This document shows, piece by piece, positions 24,566 through 33,854 of a stretch of DNA of 64,000 nucleotides; the stretch's first letter is position 1; every line of letters begins with the position of its first letter. Source of the DNA: Sphingopyxis sp. H115 (GTDB lineage: Bacteria > Pseudomonadota > Alphaproteobacteria > Sphingomonadales > Sphingomonadaceae); assembly GCF_001468465.1 (NCBI RefSeq), contig NZ_LNSA01000004.1, positions 62,001 to 126,000 on the forward strand. Reading direction: 5' to 3'. The position numbers were made by a program, and so were the translations under genes. The notes below the pieces were generated by a model. The model was not told the DNA's origin, searched no databases, and saw only the letters and a list, made by a program, of their open reading frames with translations.

Positions 24566-26659
24566 TTAGAGCCGTTCGGCCTGAACCACCGTGTCCGACG
24601 CGCGCAACGCCGACAATATGCGCATCACATGCTGGACGTCGCGCACCTCGACGACGACGTCATAGGTGTGAAATCCCCCCTCGCGGTTCGACAGCCGCAA
24701 GTTGGTGATATTCGCCGAATTCGCCGCGAGGATGCCCGACATTTCGGCGAGCGTGCCGGGTTCGTTCAGGATCACGATGCACAGCCGCGCATTGCCGCCT
24801 TCGCTGTCTTCCTGCCAGCGCAGGTCGATCCAGTCGGCGTCGATCCCGTCGGCGAGCCGGGGGCAGTCGATGACATGCACTTCGATCCCCTCGCCGGGGC
24901 GCGACAGGCCGACGATGCGATCGCCCGGCACCGGATGGCAACAATCGGCGAGCTGGTAGGCGACGCCGGGAGTCAGGCCCGCGATCGACACTGCCGCGCC
25001 CTGGACCAGCTTTCCGGGCTTGGTTTTCATCTCGGCGGTAATGCCGGGGACGAGCGCCTCGAGGACCGCATTGTCGTTAAGGCGCTGCTTGGCGATCGCA
25101 ACGTAAAGCGCCGTATCGTCATCGAGCTTCAGCCGTTCGCGCGCCGCGGCGCGCGCCTTGTCGCCGACCTTGTTCGGCAGCCGCGCGACCATCTCGTCGT
25201 ACATCTTGCGGCCGAGCGCGGCGAGTTCGACCTTTTCCTTCGAGCGGACATGGCGGCGAATCGCCGCGCGCGCCTTGCCCGTCACCGAAAAACCAAGCCA
25301 GGCGGGCTGCGGCGTCTGCTTGTCGGATGACAGGATTTCGACCGTGTCGCCATTGCTCAGCTGGGTGCGCAGCGGCACCAGTCGCCCGTTGACCTTGGCG
25401 CCGACGGTGCGGTCGCCGAGCCCGGTGTGGACGGCGTAGGCGAAATCGACCGGCGTCGCGCCCTTTGGCAGCTGGTGCAAACTGCCCTTCGGCGTGAAAG
25501 CGAAGATGCGGTCCTGATACATCGCGATGCGCGTGTTCTCGAGAAACTCTTCGGGATCGTGCGTCTGTTCAAGGATTTCGATGAGGTCGCGGATCCACCC
25601 CGCCTGGCCGTCGGGCGCCGAGCCGCCCTGCTTGTAAGCCCAATGCGCGGCGAGCCCGAATTCGGACTGCTGGTGCATGCCGAGGCTGCGGATCTGGATT
25701 TCGATCCGCATATTCTGCTGGTGCATGATCGTCGTGTGCAGCGACTTGTAACCGTTGCGTTTCGGGGTGGAGATATAGTCCTTGAACCGGCCAGGAACCA
25801 TTTTCCACTTGCGATGGATCAGCCCCAGCGCGGCATAGCAGTCGGCATCGGTCGGGGTGACGATGCGGAACGCGATGATGTCGGTCACCTGCTCGAAACT
25901 GACGTGGCGTTCCTGCATCTTGCGCCAGATCGAATAGGGATGTTTTTCGCGCCCCGACACCTCGGCGTTGATGCCGTTCTTGGTGAGCAAATCCTTGAAT
26001 TCTCGGCTGATCGCGGCGACCTGGTCCTTGCCGCCCGCGGTCAGCTTCGCAAGCCGGCCGGTGATCGTCGCATAGGCCTCAGGCTCGAGTTCGCTGAACG
26101 CGAGCAGTTGCATCTCGCGCATATATTCATACATGCCGATCCGCTCGGCGAGCGGGGCGTAGATATCCATCGTCTCCTTGGCGATGCGCCGCCTTTTTTC
26201 GGGATTCTTGATGAAATGCAGCGTGCGCATGTTGTGCAGCCGGTCGGCGAGCTTGACGAGCAGCACGCGGATGTCGTCCGACATGGCGAGCAGGAATTTG
26301 CGCAGATTTTCCGCCGCGCGCTCATTCTCGGTCTGCGCTTCGATCTTACTGAGCTTGGTCACGCCGTCGACGAGCCGTCCGACGTCGCTGCCAAACAGGC
26401 GCTCGATCTCCTCGGGGGTCGTCAGCGTATCCTCGAGCGTGTCGTGGAGCAGCGCGGTGACGATCGTCTCGCTGTCGAGATGCAGGTCGGTCAGGATTCC
26501 CGCGACCTCGACCGGATGGCTGAAATAAGGATCGCCCGACGCGCGTTTCTGGCTACCATGCTTTTGCACGGTGAAGACATAGGCGCGGTTGAGCAGCGCC
26601 TCGTCGACGTCGGGATCATAAGCGCGCACGCGCTCGACAAGTTCATATTGCCTTAGCAT
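24566..26659 (-). CDS. rsh: Bifunctional (p)ppGpp synthetase/hydrolase, RelA/SpoT family
   Basis: Makes and degrades the alarmone (p)ppGpp. The protein has 697 aa with the domain order HD hydrolase (LLHDTLEDT near residue 77), synthetase (ISTPKRNGYKSLHTTI near 290), TGS (IFAFTPKGSLHQLP near 385) and C-terminal ACT (IVILNEPGTLAEMSGIL). The intact HD motif means it can hydrolyse, as expected for the single Rsh of alphaproteobacteria. The ATG at 26659 is chosen; a TTG nine bases upstream is also possible. Converges with the cytochrome operon, with 46 bp between the stops. Confidence 0.96.
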   Translation of the reverse strand: MLRQYELVERVRAYDPDVDEALLNRAYVFTVQKHGSQKRASGDPYFSHPVEVAGILTDLHLDSETIVTALLHDTLEDTLTTPEEIERLFGSDVGRLVDGVTKLSKIEAQTENERAAENLRKFLLAMSDDIRVLLVKLADRLHNMRTLHFIKNPEKRRRIAKETMDIYAPLAERIGMYEYMREMQLLAFSELEPEAYATITGRLAKLTAGGKDQVAAISREFKDLLTKNGINAEVSGREKHPYSIWRKMQERHVSFEQVTDIIAFRIVTPTDADCYAALGLIHRKWKMVPGRFKDYISTPKRNGYKSLHTTIMHQQNMRIEIQIRSLGMHQQSEFGLAAHWAYKQGGSAPDGQAGWIRDLIEILEQTHDPEEFLENTRIAMYQDRIFAFTPKGSLHQLPKGATPVDFAYAVHTGLGDRTVGAKVNGRLVPLRTQLSNGDTVEILSSDKQTPQPAWLGFSVTGKARAAIRRHVRSKEKVELAALGRKMYDEMVARLPNKVGDKARAAARERLKLDDDTALYVAIAKQRLNDNAVLEALVPGITAEMKTKPGKLVQGAAVSIAGLTPGVAYQLADCCHPVPGDRIVGLSRPGEGIEVHVIDCPRLADGIDADWIDLRWQEDSEGGNARLCIVILNEPGTLAEMSGILAANSANITNLRLSNREGGFHTYDVVVEVRDVQHVMRILSALRASDTVVQAERL

Positions 26660-26786
26660 CACACTCAATGTCGTTCATGATGCATATATTGCAATGCGAA
26701 ATTTGATTGCGCCCGGCGCCAATATGTTAGCAACTTTGGTAAAGCCGATTGGAAGCATCGGTCGCCACCGTTAGGACTGCCGGTTG

Positions 26787-27671
26787 ATGGGGACCGAAGC
26801 TCTCGATTCGACGGCGCCGCCGCGGGTGTCGATGGTGATGCCCGTGCATAATGGCGCGCGCTGGCTGGACGAAGCCATCGATTCGATACTGGCGCAGGAT
26901 TTCACCGATTTCGAACTGATCCTTGTCGACGATGCTTCGCGCGATGCATCGCCCGCAATCATGGCGAAGGCGGCGGCGCGCGATCCGCGTGTGCGGTTGC
27001 TGCGGCTCGCCACCAACGTCGGACTTCCCGCCGCGCTCAACCATGGCTTTGCCGCGGCGCGGGGCGACCTGCACAGCTGGACCTCGGACGATAATCTGCT
27101 GCGGCCGCCGATGCTGACGCGCCTCGTCGCCACGCTCGATGCGCACCCCGAGGCCCAGATCGTCCACGCCGATTTCACGCTGATCGATGACGAAGGCGTC
27201 GAACTCGGCCGATCGCGCATCGGCCCCGTCGAACGGCTGCTCTATGGCAATAATGTCGGCGCCTGCTTCCTGTACCGCGCGATCGTGACCGAGGCGCTCG
27301 GCGGCTATGACACGCGACTGTTCGGGGTCGAGGATTACGACTTCTGGCTTCGCGCCGCGCAGCGCTTCAAATTCGTCGCGCTGCACGAAGATCTGTATCT
27401 CTATCGCAAACATGGCGGCAGCCTGACGAGCCAACGCGCCGAACAGATCCAGGCGCTGACCGCCGAAATCGTCGAGCGTGCCTTGCCCGAAACCCTGCCC
27501 GCGCGCAGCCGCAGCGAAATCCTGCTGGGCCTGGCGCTGCGCAGCAGCCGACGGTGGCGGTTCGACCTGGTCGGGCGTGCCGTTCGCGCCGACCCCCGCT
27601 ACGTCGCGATGCAATTGCCCGCGCTGGCGCGTTGGTCGCTGGTCGTTGCCCGGAACCGCCTTACCGGCTGA
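26787..27671 (+). CDS. Family 2 glycosyltransferase
   Basis: The protein has 294 aa. GT-A fold: VSMVMPVHNGARWLDEAIDS at residues about 13-32, DDAS and later TSDDN as the metal/nucleotide-binding Asp motifs, and EDYDFWLR (around residue 185) as the usual catalytic region. No membrane segment. Probably adds a sugar to a surface polysaccharide or glycolipid, but donor and acceptor cannot be read from sequence. Alone, divergent from rsh across a 127-bp AT-rich gap, with no other glycan genes nearby. Confidence 0.9.
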   Translation: MGTEALDSTAPPRVSMVMPVHNGARWLDEAIDSILAQDFTDFELILVDDASRDASPAIMAKAAARDPRVRLLRLATNVGLPAALNHGFAAARGDLHSWTSDDNLLRPPMLTRLVATLDAHPEAQIVHADFTLIDDEGVELGRSRIGPVERLLYGNNVGACFLYRAIVTEALGGYDTRLFGVEDYDFWLRAAQRFKFVALHEDLYLYRKHGGSLTSQRAEQIQALTAEIVERALPETLPARSRSEILLGLALRSSRRWRFDLVGRAVRADPRYVAMQLPALARWSLVVARNRLTG

Positions 27672-27754
27672 TCCGGTCGCTTCGACGGGCCGCCGCATCC
27701 TTGCAGGCACGGCGGCCGCCGTTCGTCATTGACCGGACGGATCGACCGGCCCGG

Positions 27755-28093
27755 TCACTTCACCGCAGCGTTACAGCGGGCAAGGGCATCGGCATCGAGC
27801 GTCTTGTCGCCCGCCGCGAAGCTCACGACCGGTCCCGCCGCCTTGGCAAGCGACGAACACATGACGAGCGGACGGCTTGTTCCCTGCCGGGCAACGCATT
27901 CGGCGCCCTTGCACGCCCAGACGACGTCGCGCGCGACAAAGCGCGTTTCGGGGGCCGGCCCGGCCAGTTCGGCGCGATAATAGGTGCCGCCCGGCGCGGC
28001 CGATGCGACCACCCCGAATGCAAGGCTGCCGACCGCCATGGCGCCGGCGAACGACAGTGAACGGATGAGGGGAGAAAATTCATATGCGGCCAT
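27755..28093 (-). CDS. Small secreted protein, CC_3452-like
   Basis: The protein has 112 aa with a signal peptide (about residues 1-34, ending ASA-AP). The mature part has three cysteines (ACKGAEC, CSS, RCN). This pattern of a short exported Cys protein with an ACKG(A/T)xC core occurs in many sphingomonads and Caulobacter; function unknown. The ATG at 28093 has AGGAGG five bases upstream. Divergent from the HxlR regulator; the shared region carries inverted repeats that regulator may bind. Confidence 0.8.
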   Translation of the reverse strand: MAAYEFSPLIRSLSFAGAMAVGSLAFGVVASAAPGGTYYRAELAGPAPETRFVARDVVWACKGAECVARQGTSRPLVMCSSLAKAAGPVVSFAAGDKTLDADALARCNAAVK

Positions 28094-28111
28094 CTGGACC
28101 TCCTGTTTTTG

Positions 28112-28164
28112 CGCAACCGAAAGGTTGCGAAACGCCACCTAGCGTTTGGGTTGCGAAATGCAAC
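28112..28164. promoter_or_regulatory. Paired GTTGC inverted repeats between secreted protein and HxlR gene
   Basis: Dyad 1: CGCAACC (28112-28118), GAAA, GGTTGCG (28123-28129). Dyad 2: GTTGC (28150-28154), GAAAT, GCAAC (28160-28164). GGTTGCGAAA is repeated in the same orientation at 28123 and 28149. Two related sites 26 bp apart in a divergent promoter region suit a dimeric winged-HTH regulator such as the adjacent HxlR protein. Confidence 0.6.
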
Positions 28165-28218
28165 GGAGGTCCTATATTTTTTTGGCGCATAGGGTGATTT
28201 TACGTTAGGGCATGGGTC

Positions 28219-28740
28219 ATGGGAAAATTACGCGAAGTCTTGAACGACATGAACGGGGGCAATTGCGCCCTGCCTCTGGCGCTGGAAGCGATGGGCGAAC
28301 GATGGTCGTTCATGATCCTGCGCGCGGCGTTTAACGGCGTTCATCATTTCGAGGAATTCCAGCAGGAACTGAGTATCGCGCGCAACATCCTGTCGAACCG
28401 GCTGTCGCGGCTGGTGGACCATGGCATCATGGCGCGCGAAGTGATGACCGAGGACCGGCGCAAGGTGCGTTACCAGCTCACCGAAAAGGGGATCGAACTG
28501 CTCCCTGCGATGATCGCGCTGCGCCAATGGGGCGAAAAATGGGGGGCCGGCGTCCCGTCGACCCCGGTGTTGGTCGACGCCCGCGACGAACAGCCGATCG
28601 GCCCCGTCACCCTGACCGCGCACGACGGCCGGGTGATCGGGTACAAGGAATTGCTTTGGAAGCATCGCGCCGAGTTGCAACCGCTCGGCCAAGCGCGGAT
28701 ACGCAGCGACGGTGCCATGACACCGGTCGCGGCGGAATGA
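28219..28740 (+). CDS. HxlR-family transcriptional regulator
   Basis: The protein has 173 aa. Winged HTH with the family signature NCALPLALEAMGERWSFMIL (residues about 13-32), then FEEFQQELSIARNILSNRL and the wing (KVRYQLTEKG). The C-terminal 60 residues extend beyond the usual HxlR length of about 110-120 and may bind a ligand. HxlR proteins respond to reactive electrophiles, redox changes or small molecules, often via a Cys; here the only early Cys is in NCALPLA (residue 15), the position used in several redox-sensing members. Divergent from the secreted-protein gene. Confidence 0.9.
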   Translation: MGKLREVLNDMNGGNCALPLALEAMGERWSFMILRAAFNGVHHFEEFQQELSIARNILSNRLSRLVDHGIMAREVMTEDRRKVRYQLTEKGIELLPAMIALRQWGEKWGAGVPSTPVLVDARDEQPIGPVTLTAHDGRVIGYKELLWKHRAELQPLGQARIRSDGAMTPVAAE

Positions 28741-28798
28741 CCGGTCGCGCCGGTTTCCGCCGACCGCGGTCGCCGATCTTCGCATAATCTGGACCGCC

Positions 28799-29923
28799 AT
28801 GCCGCTGTTTCGACTGTCATCGCCCGGGCCCTTTTTCGATAACAAGGTCAGGGCGTTCTGGAATCTGCAAATCCTCGGCTGGACCGCATGGCTCGGCCTG
28901 CGCGGGGTGTCGGGGCTTGCCAACGGCCAGCCGCTGACCTTCCTGATCCCGATGCTGATTTCGGCGATTACCGGCTTTTCGCTGACGCTGATCCTGTCGG
29001 TCTGCTACCGCGCGCTGATCAACCGCCGCCCCATTTTGATGTGGGGGGTCAGTTTCGGGCTCGCGGGGCTGGCGACAGCGCTCTGGGCGTTCATCGATGC
29101 ATGGGTTGCGCAAATCCAGAATCCGGCAAGCGAGCTTGGCTTCACCGGGCTTTTGCTCGGCAGCTTCTATATCGATGCGACCTCGCTCGGCGCCTGGTCG
29201 GCGCTCTATTTCGCGATCAACTATTTCCTCCAGCTCGAGGAACAGAATGACCGCGTCATCCGGCTCGAGGCGCAGGCGGCGTCGGCGCAGCTCGCGATGC
29301 TGCGCTATCAGCTCAATCCGCACTTCCTGTTCAACACGCTGAACAGCATCTCGACGCTGGTTCTGCTCAAACAGTCAGAGCCCGCGAATGCGATGCTGTC
29401 GCGCCTGTCGGCGTTCCTGCGCTACACGCTTGCGAACGAGCCGACCGCACAGGTGACGCTGGCGCAAGAAATCGAGACGCTGAAGCTTTATCTCGATATT
29501 GAAAAGATGCGGTTCGAGGAACGGCTGCGTCCACATTTCGCGATCGATCCGGTGGTCGCGCGCGCGCGGCTGCCGTCGCTTCTCCTCCAACCGCTCGTCG
29601 AAAATGCGATCAAATATGCGGTGACGCCGCAGGAAGATGGCGCCGATATTACGATTTCCGCACAGTTGGCCGGTCAAAATGTTCGGATTGCCGTGTCCGA
29701 CACCGGCGCGGGATTGTCAGCCGACCGCACCGACCCCACCACAGGCGTTGCAACGGAATCGACCGGCGTGGGTTTAGCCAATATCAGAGACCGGTTGGCG
29801 CAGGCTTTTGGCGACCAGCACCGGTTCGACGTCCAGGCAGGCGCTGAGAGCGGCTTCACGGTGGTGATCGAGTTTCCGTTCCAGCCCGATGGGCAAATGA
29901 CGATTGGAACCGAGAGAACATGA
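28799..29923 (+). CDS. LytS/YehU-type sensor histidine kinase
   Basis: The protein has 374 aa. N-terminal membrane domain with about four helices (residues 20-150), then the His-kinase motif RYQLNPHFLFNTLNSIST (phospho-acceptor His about residue 178) and an HATPase with PLVENAIKYAV and DTGAGLS. Phosphorylates the LytTR regulator encoded next to it, with a four-base ATGA overlap. Signal unknown; short periplasmic loops suggest a membrane or intramembrane cue. Confidence 0.92.
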   Translation: MPLFRLSSPGPFFDNKVRAFWNLQILGWTAWLGLRGVSGLANGQPLTFLIPMLISAITGFSLTLILSVCYRALINRRPILMWGVSFGLAGLATALWAFIDAWVAQIQNPASELGFTGLLLGSFYIDATSLGAWSALYFAINYFLQLEEQNDRVIRLEAQAASAQLAMLRYQLNPHFLFNTLNSISTLVLLKQSEPANAMLSRLSAFLRYTLANEPTAQVTLAQEIETLKLYLDIEKMRFEERLRPHFAIDPVVARARLPSLLLQPLVENAIKYAVTPQEDGADITISAQLAGQNVRIAVSDTGAGLSADRTDPTTGVATESTGVGLANIRDRLAQAFGDQHRFDVQAGAESGFTVVIEFPFQPDGQMTIGTERT

Positions 29924-30726
29924 CGATCAGAACCATCCTGGTGGATGATGAGAAACTGGCCACCCAAGGCCTGCAACTGCGGCTGGAACCGCACAGCGAT
30001 GTCGAAGTCGTCGACACCGCCCAGAACGGCCGCGAGGCCATACGCAAGATCAAGACGCACAAGCCCGACCTCGTCTTTCTGGACATCCAGATGCCGGGTT
30101 TCGACGGTTTTTCGGTCATCCAGGGACTGATGGAGGTCGAACCGCCGCTGGTCGTGTTCGTCACGGCCTATTCGGATCACGCGATCCGCGCATTCGAAGC
30201 GCAGGCGGTCGACTATCTGGTCAAACCGGTCGAGCCCGAACGGCTGGCCGATGCACTCGACCGAGTCCGCCAGCGCCTCACCGAAAAGCGCGGCGCGGCC
30301 GAGGTCGAACGGCTGAAGACCGTGCTCGCCGAAGTCGCGCCCGAAGCGGTCGAAGATTATGACGCCGAGACCCAGCCCGACACGCACGCCGCCGACCGCT
30401 ATGAAAAGATGATCAACATCAAGGATCGCGGGCAGATTTTCCGCGTCGATGTCGACAGCATCGAACGCATCGACGCCGCGGGCGACTATATGTGCATCTA
30501 TACCGCCGACAACAGCCTGATCCTGCGCGAAACGATGAAGGATCTGGAAAAGCGGCTCGACCCGCGCAATTTCCAGCGCGTCCACCGCTCGACGATCGTC
30601 AACCTGAGCCAAGTCAAGCAGGTCAAGCCGCACACCAACGGCGAATGCTTCCTCGTGCTGGGATCGGGCGCGCAGGTGAAGGTCAGCCGCAGCTATCGCG
30701 ACGTCGTCGCGCGCTTCGTGCATTAA
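29920..30726 (+). CDS. LytTR-family response regulator
   Basis: The protein has 268 aa. Receiver domain with phospho-acceptor Asp in VFLDIQMPGFDG (about residue 52) and conserved Lys in YLVKPVEPERL; a linker of about 40 charged residues; and a C-terminal LytTR DNA-binding domain (IERIDAAGDYMCIY, then NFQRVHRSTIVNL). Partner of the upstream kinase. LytTR regulators bind tandem direct repeats; none is obvious nearby. Confidence 0.93.
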   Translation: MTIRTILVDDEKLATQGLQLRLEPHSDVEVVDTAQNGREAIRKIKTHKPDLVFLDIQMPGFDGFSVIQGLMEVEPPLVVFVTAYSDHAIRAFEAQAVDYLVKPVEPERLADALDRVRQRLTEKRGAAEVERLKTVLAEVAPEAVEDYDAETQPDTHAADRYEKMINIKDRGQIFRVDVDSIERIDAAGDYMCIYTADNSLILRETMKDLEKRLDPRNFQRVHRSTIVNLSQVKQVKPHTNGECFLVLGSGAQVKVSRSYRDVVARFVH

Positions 30727-30742
30727 GAAAGTGCATTAGACA

Positions 30743-30776
30743 AACCATCGCCCCCGCCTTCGCGGAGGCGATGGTT
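30743..30776. terminator. Bidirectional stem-loop between response regulator and ribA
   Basis: AACCATCGCC (30743-30752) pairs with GGCGATGGTT (30767-30776), a perfect 10-bp stem with a 14-base loop, placed between two convergent genes; the right arm touches the ribA stop. No long T-run on either side. Confidence 0.55.
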
Positions 30777-31830
30777 ATAACTGGTGCCCGGTCCTATCGC
30801 GCTTCGTCGCGAGATATTGCTCGTTATATTTGTTCGTGGGCAGCGCGAGCGGCAGGCGCTCGACGACCTCGACACCCTCCTTTTCCAGCCGCGCGACCTT
30901 TTCAGGATTGTTCGTCATCAGCCGGATACGCGAGATGTTCAGCAATTCGAGCATCCGGCCGGCGATCGCGAAATCGCGCGCCTCGACCGGAAAGCCGAGC
31001 CGCAGATTGGCGTCTACCGTGTCATAGCCCTGATCCTGCAGCGCATAGGCGCGCAGCTTGTTGACGAGGCCGATACCCCGGCCCTCCTGCCTGAGATAGA
31101 GCAGCACGCCCCACGGCGCGTCCGCCATCGCGTGGAGCGCGGCGTGAAGCTGCGGGCCGCAATCGCATTTGAGGCTGCCGAGCACGTCGCCGGTCAGGCA
31201 TTCGCTATGCAGCCGGACAACGGGCGGGTTCGCGTCGCGCTTTCCGATGACCAGCGCGACATGGTCCGAAGCCTCTTCGGGCGACCGGAAGGCGACGATC
31301 TCGGCACTTTCGCTGGCCTCGACCGGAAGACGCGCACGCGCCGCGACGGCCAGCCGCGCGGGGTCGAGCAGCGCGGCGATATCGTCGACGCTGCACGCCG
31401 TTTCGGCGTCGCCTGCCGCGCCGCGCACGAAAAAGGCGGGGAGCAGGCCGGCGTGGCGCGCCATCGTCATCGCCGCCGCCGCCGCGCCTTCGCCGCCCGT
31501 GGCAACCGTCCTGAACGGACCCTTCAGCGGATTGGCGAGATCGAGCGCCGGATCAGCGATCGCGAGCGCCGCAGCGACCGTTTCCGCGGCGTCCGCGAGG
31601 CGGACCGGTCCCGGCGTTGCCGCGGCGCGCTGGTTGGTAAGCTTCAATGTGACGGCGCGTTCGCCCGAAAGCAGGACGTCGCGGCCGGCGAATTCGGCCA
31701 GGGCCTCATCACTCGCGCTTTCGACCGCCAGCAGGTCGAGCGCGCCGTCGCCGCCCGCGACGCGGAACTGCCAACCGCGGCGGAGCGCGTCGATCGCGCG
31801 CGCAGCCTGCCGGGCGCCAAAAGGGCTCAA
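30775..31830 (-). CDS. ribA: GTP cyclohydrolase II (riboflavin biosynthesis)
   Basis: Opens GTP to the first pyrimidine intermediate of riboflavin, releasing formate and pyrophosphate. About 351 aa if it begins at the TTG at 31830, which overlaps the xth stop by four bases (TTGA); no ATG fits the family N-terminus. The C-terminal half is canonical: Zn-binding Cys in ECLTGDVLGSLKCDCG, catalytic LRQEGRGIGL and the end motif RLMTNNPEKVA. The N-terminal half (about 150 residues) is weakly conserved and lacks RibB signatures, so it is not a RibBA fusion. The start is uncertain, function is not. Confidence 0.9.
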   Translation of the reverse strand: MSPFGARQAARAIDALRRGWQFRVAGGDGALDLLAVESASDEALAEFAGRDVLLSGERAVTLKLTNQRAAATPGPVRLADAAETVAAALAIADPALDLANPLKGPFRTVATGGEGAAAAAMTMARHAGLLPAFFVRGAAGDAETACSVDDIAALLDPARLAVAARARLPVEASESAEIVAFRSPEEASDHVALVIGKRDANPPVVRLHSECLTGDVLGSLKCDCGPQLHAALHAMADAPWGVLLYLRQEGRGIGLVNKLRAYALQDQGYDTVDANLRLGFPVEARDFAIAGRMLELLNISRIRLMTNNPEKVARLEKEGVEVVERLPLALPTNKYNEQYLATKRDRTGHQL

Positions 31831-32621
31831 AAGTCGAACTCGGTGATCAGCGGGATATGATCCGACGGCCGTTCCCAGCTGCGCGCCGGCTGGACGATGC
31901 GGTGCGACACCGCTTTCGGCATCAGGTCGGGCGTCACCCACATATGGTCGAGCCGGCGGCCGCGGTTCGACGCTTCCCAGTCCTTCGCGCGGTAACTCCA
32001 CCAGGTGTAGAGCGGCGTCGGCGCTTCGATGAAATGGCGCCCGAGATCGACCCAGTTCGATGCCGCCTGCAAACGCGCGAGCGTTTCGACCTCGATCGGG
32101 GTGTGGCTGACGACGTCGAGCAGCGCCTTGTGGTTCCACACGTCGCTTTCGAGCGGCGCGACGTTGAAGTCGCCAGTCAGCACCGTCGGCGTGCCATTGA
32201 GTGCCCCCGACCATTCGGTCATACGGCCGAAGAAATCGAGTTTCTGCCCGAATTTGGGGTTCAATTCGCGGTCGGGAATGTCGCCGCCGGCCGGAATATA
32301 GACGTTGTCGAGCCGGACCCCCGACGGCAGCGTCACCCCGACGTGGCGTGCCTCGCCATTCGCCTGCCAGTCATATTTGCGCACGTCGGTCAGCGGCACC
32401 TTGCTCACGATCGCAACGCCATGGTGCATGCGCTGGCCGTGGGTGACGATATGCTCATATCCCAGACGCCGGAACATCTCGGGCGGGAACAGGCCGCATT
32501 CGACCTTGGTTTCCTGGAGGCACAGGATGTCGGGGGCTTCTTCGCGCAGGAATTTTTCGACGATGCCGATGCGCGCGCGGACGCTGTTGATATTCCACGA
32601 TGCAATGCTGGTGCGAGTCAT
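31827..32621 (-). CDS. xth: Exodeoxyribonuclease III (AP endonuclease)
   Basis: Cuts DNA at abasic sites and trims 3' blocks in base-excision repair. The protein has 264 aa, usual length. Motifs: ASWNINSVRARIG at the N-terminus, CLQETKVE with the metal-binding Glu, GDFNVAP and the C-terminal SDHIPLI with catalytic Asp-His. The ATG at 32621 gives the canonical start. Overlaps ribA by four bases, so the two form an operon. Confidence 0.95.
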   Translation of the reverse strand: MTRTSIASWNINSVRARIGIVEKFLREEAPDILCLQETKVECGLFPPEMFRRLGYEHIVTHGQRMHHGVAIVSKVPLTDVRKYDWQANGEARHVGVTLPSGVRLDNVYIPAGGDIPDRELNPKFGQKLDFFGRMTEWSGALNGTPTVLTGDFNVAPLESDVWNHKALLDVVSHTPIEVETLARLQAASNWVDLGRHFIEAPTPLYTWWSYRAKDWEASNRGRRLDHMWVTPDLMPKAVSHRIVQPARSWERPSDHIPLITEFDF

Positions 32622-33088
32622 GGGGTCGGCTCTATCGGCGCGGAAGGTTGTTCGCAATGCGATTGCGGCGCCGGCTCGCTCCCCCGCCCAGCTTCCATTT
32701 CAAGATATGCTGTTGGGAGGCCGGGGGAGGAGCGGGCCGGCGCCGCGTGCCGCGTGCCGCGTCAGCGGCCGAAAACATGCCGGACACATTAAACCCCCGT
32801 CCCAGGGGCGGTGGAACGGGGGTTCAAGGTCAGCGTTCGTCACGCTCTTGAATGAAGGTGCCTGGCGATCCGGGTGGGGCAACAGGGGGAAACCCAAATC
32901 CCGAGGCCGTGTCGGCGCCTTCGAGAGTTGAAATAGACACCCTTCCCTGTCGCCAAGCTGAACGAAAGGCCCGGTGCGGCGCCGTTCTGGCAGTTCGTCG
33001 ATGCGGGACGTCCGTTGGTCTGGAAAAAACGCGCCGAACCGCTTTTGGGGTTCGGCGCGCTGTTTGAGCGACCGTCGGTTGGGGGGCG
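32622..33088. other. 467-bp stretch without a gene
   Basis: No convincing reading frame on either strand. It contains the xth promoter region at its left, a stem of AACCCCCGT (32792-32800) with ACGGGGGTT (32816-32824) and a 15-base loop, and the lolA terminator at its right. An unannotated small RNA is possible but nothing else supports one. Confidence 0.6.
33024..33059 (-). terminator. Intrinsic terminator of lolA
   Basis: Reading leftward, an 11-bp perfect stem (CGCGCCGAACC with its complement, 33059-33049 and 33040-33030) is followed at once by six T residues (33029-33024). It is 30 bp after the lolA stop. This is a textbook rho-independent terminator. Confidence 0.92.
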
Positions 33089-33742
33089 TCAGCCTGCGCG
33101 GCCGCGTTGTTTCGGACGCGGGTCGGTCCATTTGAAGGCCGAATCGGCCACGACGACATTGAACTTCTGGTTGCTGAGGTCGATGCGCGTGCGGTTGTTC
33201 TGCGAATCGAGCGCGACCCAGCCGCGCAGGCGCAACCCGCCCGGCGCCGCCCGGTCGCGGACGAACACCATCGTGATCGTCCCATATTCGGGACGCTTCG
33301 GGTCCTTGACCTCGACACTCAGCACGTCGTCATTGCCGGTCGGCATGATCTTGGCATATTTCGATAGGTCGCGGTCGGGATCGAGCAACGCGCCGAGCGG
33401 CGAATTTTTGACCGGCCAGCGCTGCACCTGTTTCACTTCATAGTCGATCATCGTCAGCGAACTGCCGTCGCCGACGATCAGCAGCGGTACGCCCTTTTGA
33501 TACTGGAACCGGATCTTGCCGGGACGCTTCAGGGTCAGCTGGCCGCTCAGCCGTTGTCCGTTGCGGTCGGTCTGGACGAAATTCGCCGTCATCGAATTGG
33601 TCGACTTCAGATGCGACTGCACCGATGCGAGCGCACTCGACGACGACTGCGCGATCGCGGGCGCGCCGACCGCAAGGCCGGCGACGGCGACGGGAGCGAG
33701 CGCAAAAGCGGCGAAGCGCGTGAGTTGTGTCTTCAGGTTCAT
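33089..33742 (-). CDS. lolA: Outer-membrane lipoprotein carrier protein LolA family
   Basis: Periplasmic chaperone that carries lipoproteins from the LolCDE complex to the outer membrane. The protein has 217 aa with a signal peptide (MNLKTQLTRFAAFALAP, cleavage near AIAQ). The mature domain shows the family pattern ALASVQSHLKSTNSMTANFVQ, then GKIRFQYQKG and LLIVGDGSSL. The ATG at 33742 matches the signal peptide; upstream in-frame residues have no signal-peptide character. Ends at a strong terminator. Confidence 0.9.
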   Translation of the reverse strand: MNLKTQLTRFAAFALAPVAVAGLAVGAPAIAQSSSSALASVQSHLKSTNSMTANFVQTDRNGQRLSGQLTLKRPGKIRFQYQKGVPLLIVGDGSSLTMIDYEVKQVQRWPVKNSPLGALLDPDRDLSKYAKIMPTGNDDVLSVEVKDPKRPEYGTITMVFVRDRAAPGGLRLRGWVALDSQNNRTRIDLSNQKFNVVVADSAFKWTDPRPKQRGRAG

Positions 33743-33854
33743 CTGGCTCTCATTCTTGATTGATCGGCCCTGTCCGTGGCAGGCAGGCATTGAACCCGCG
33801 CTGAACCCGGCGGTTAGATGCTGTTCAAGTCGCAGCCACGCGAAAGGTTCCGCC

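Noticed and set aside
31831..32214. N-terminal extension of ribA by about 128 residues
   Set aside because: It lies wholly within xth in another frame and does not resemble the RibA or RibB family; the TTG at 31830 is a better start.
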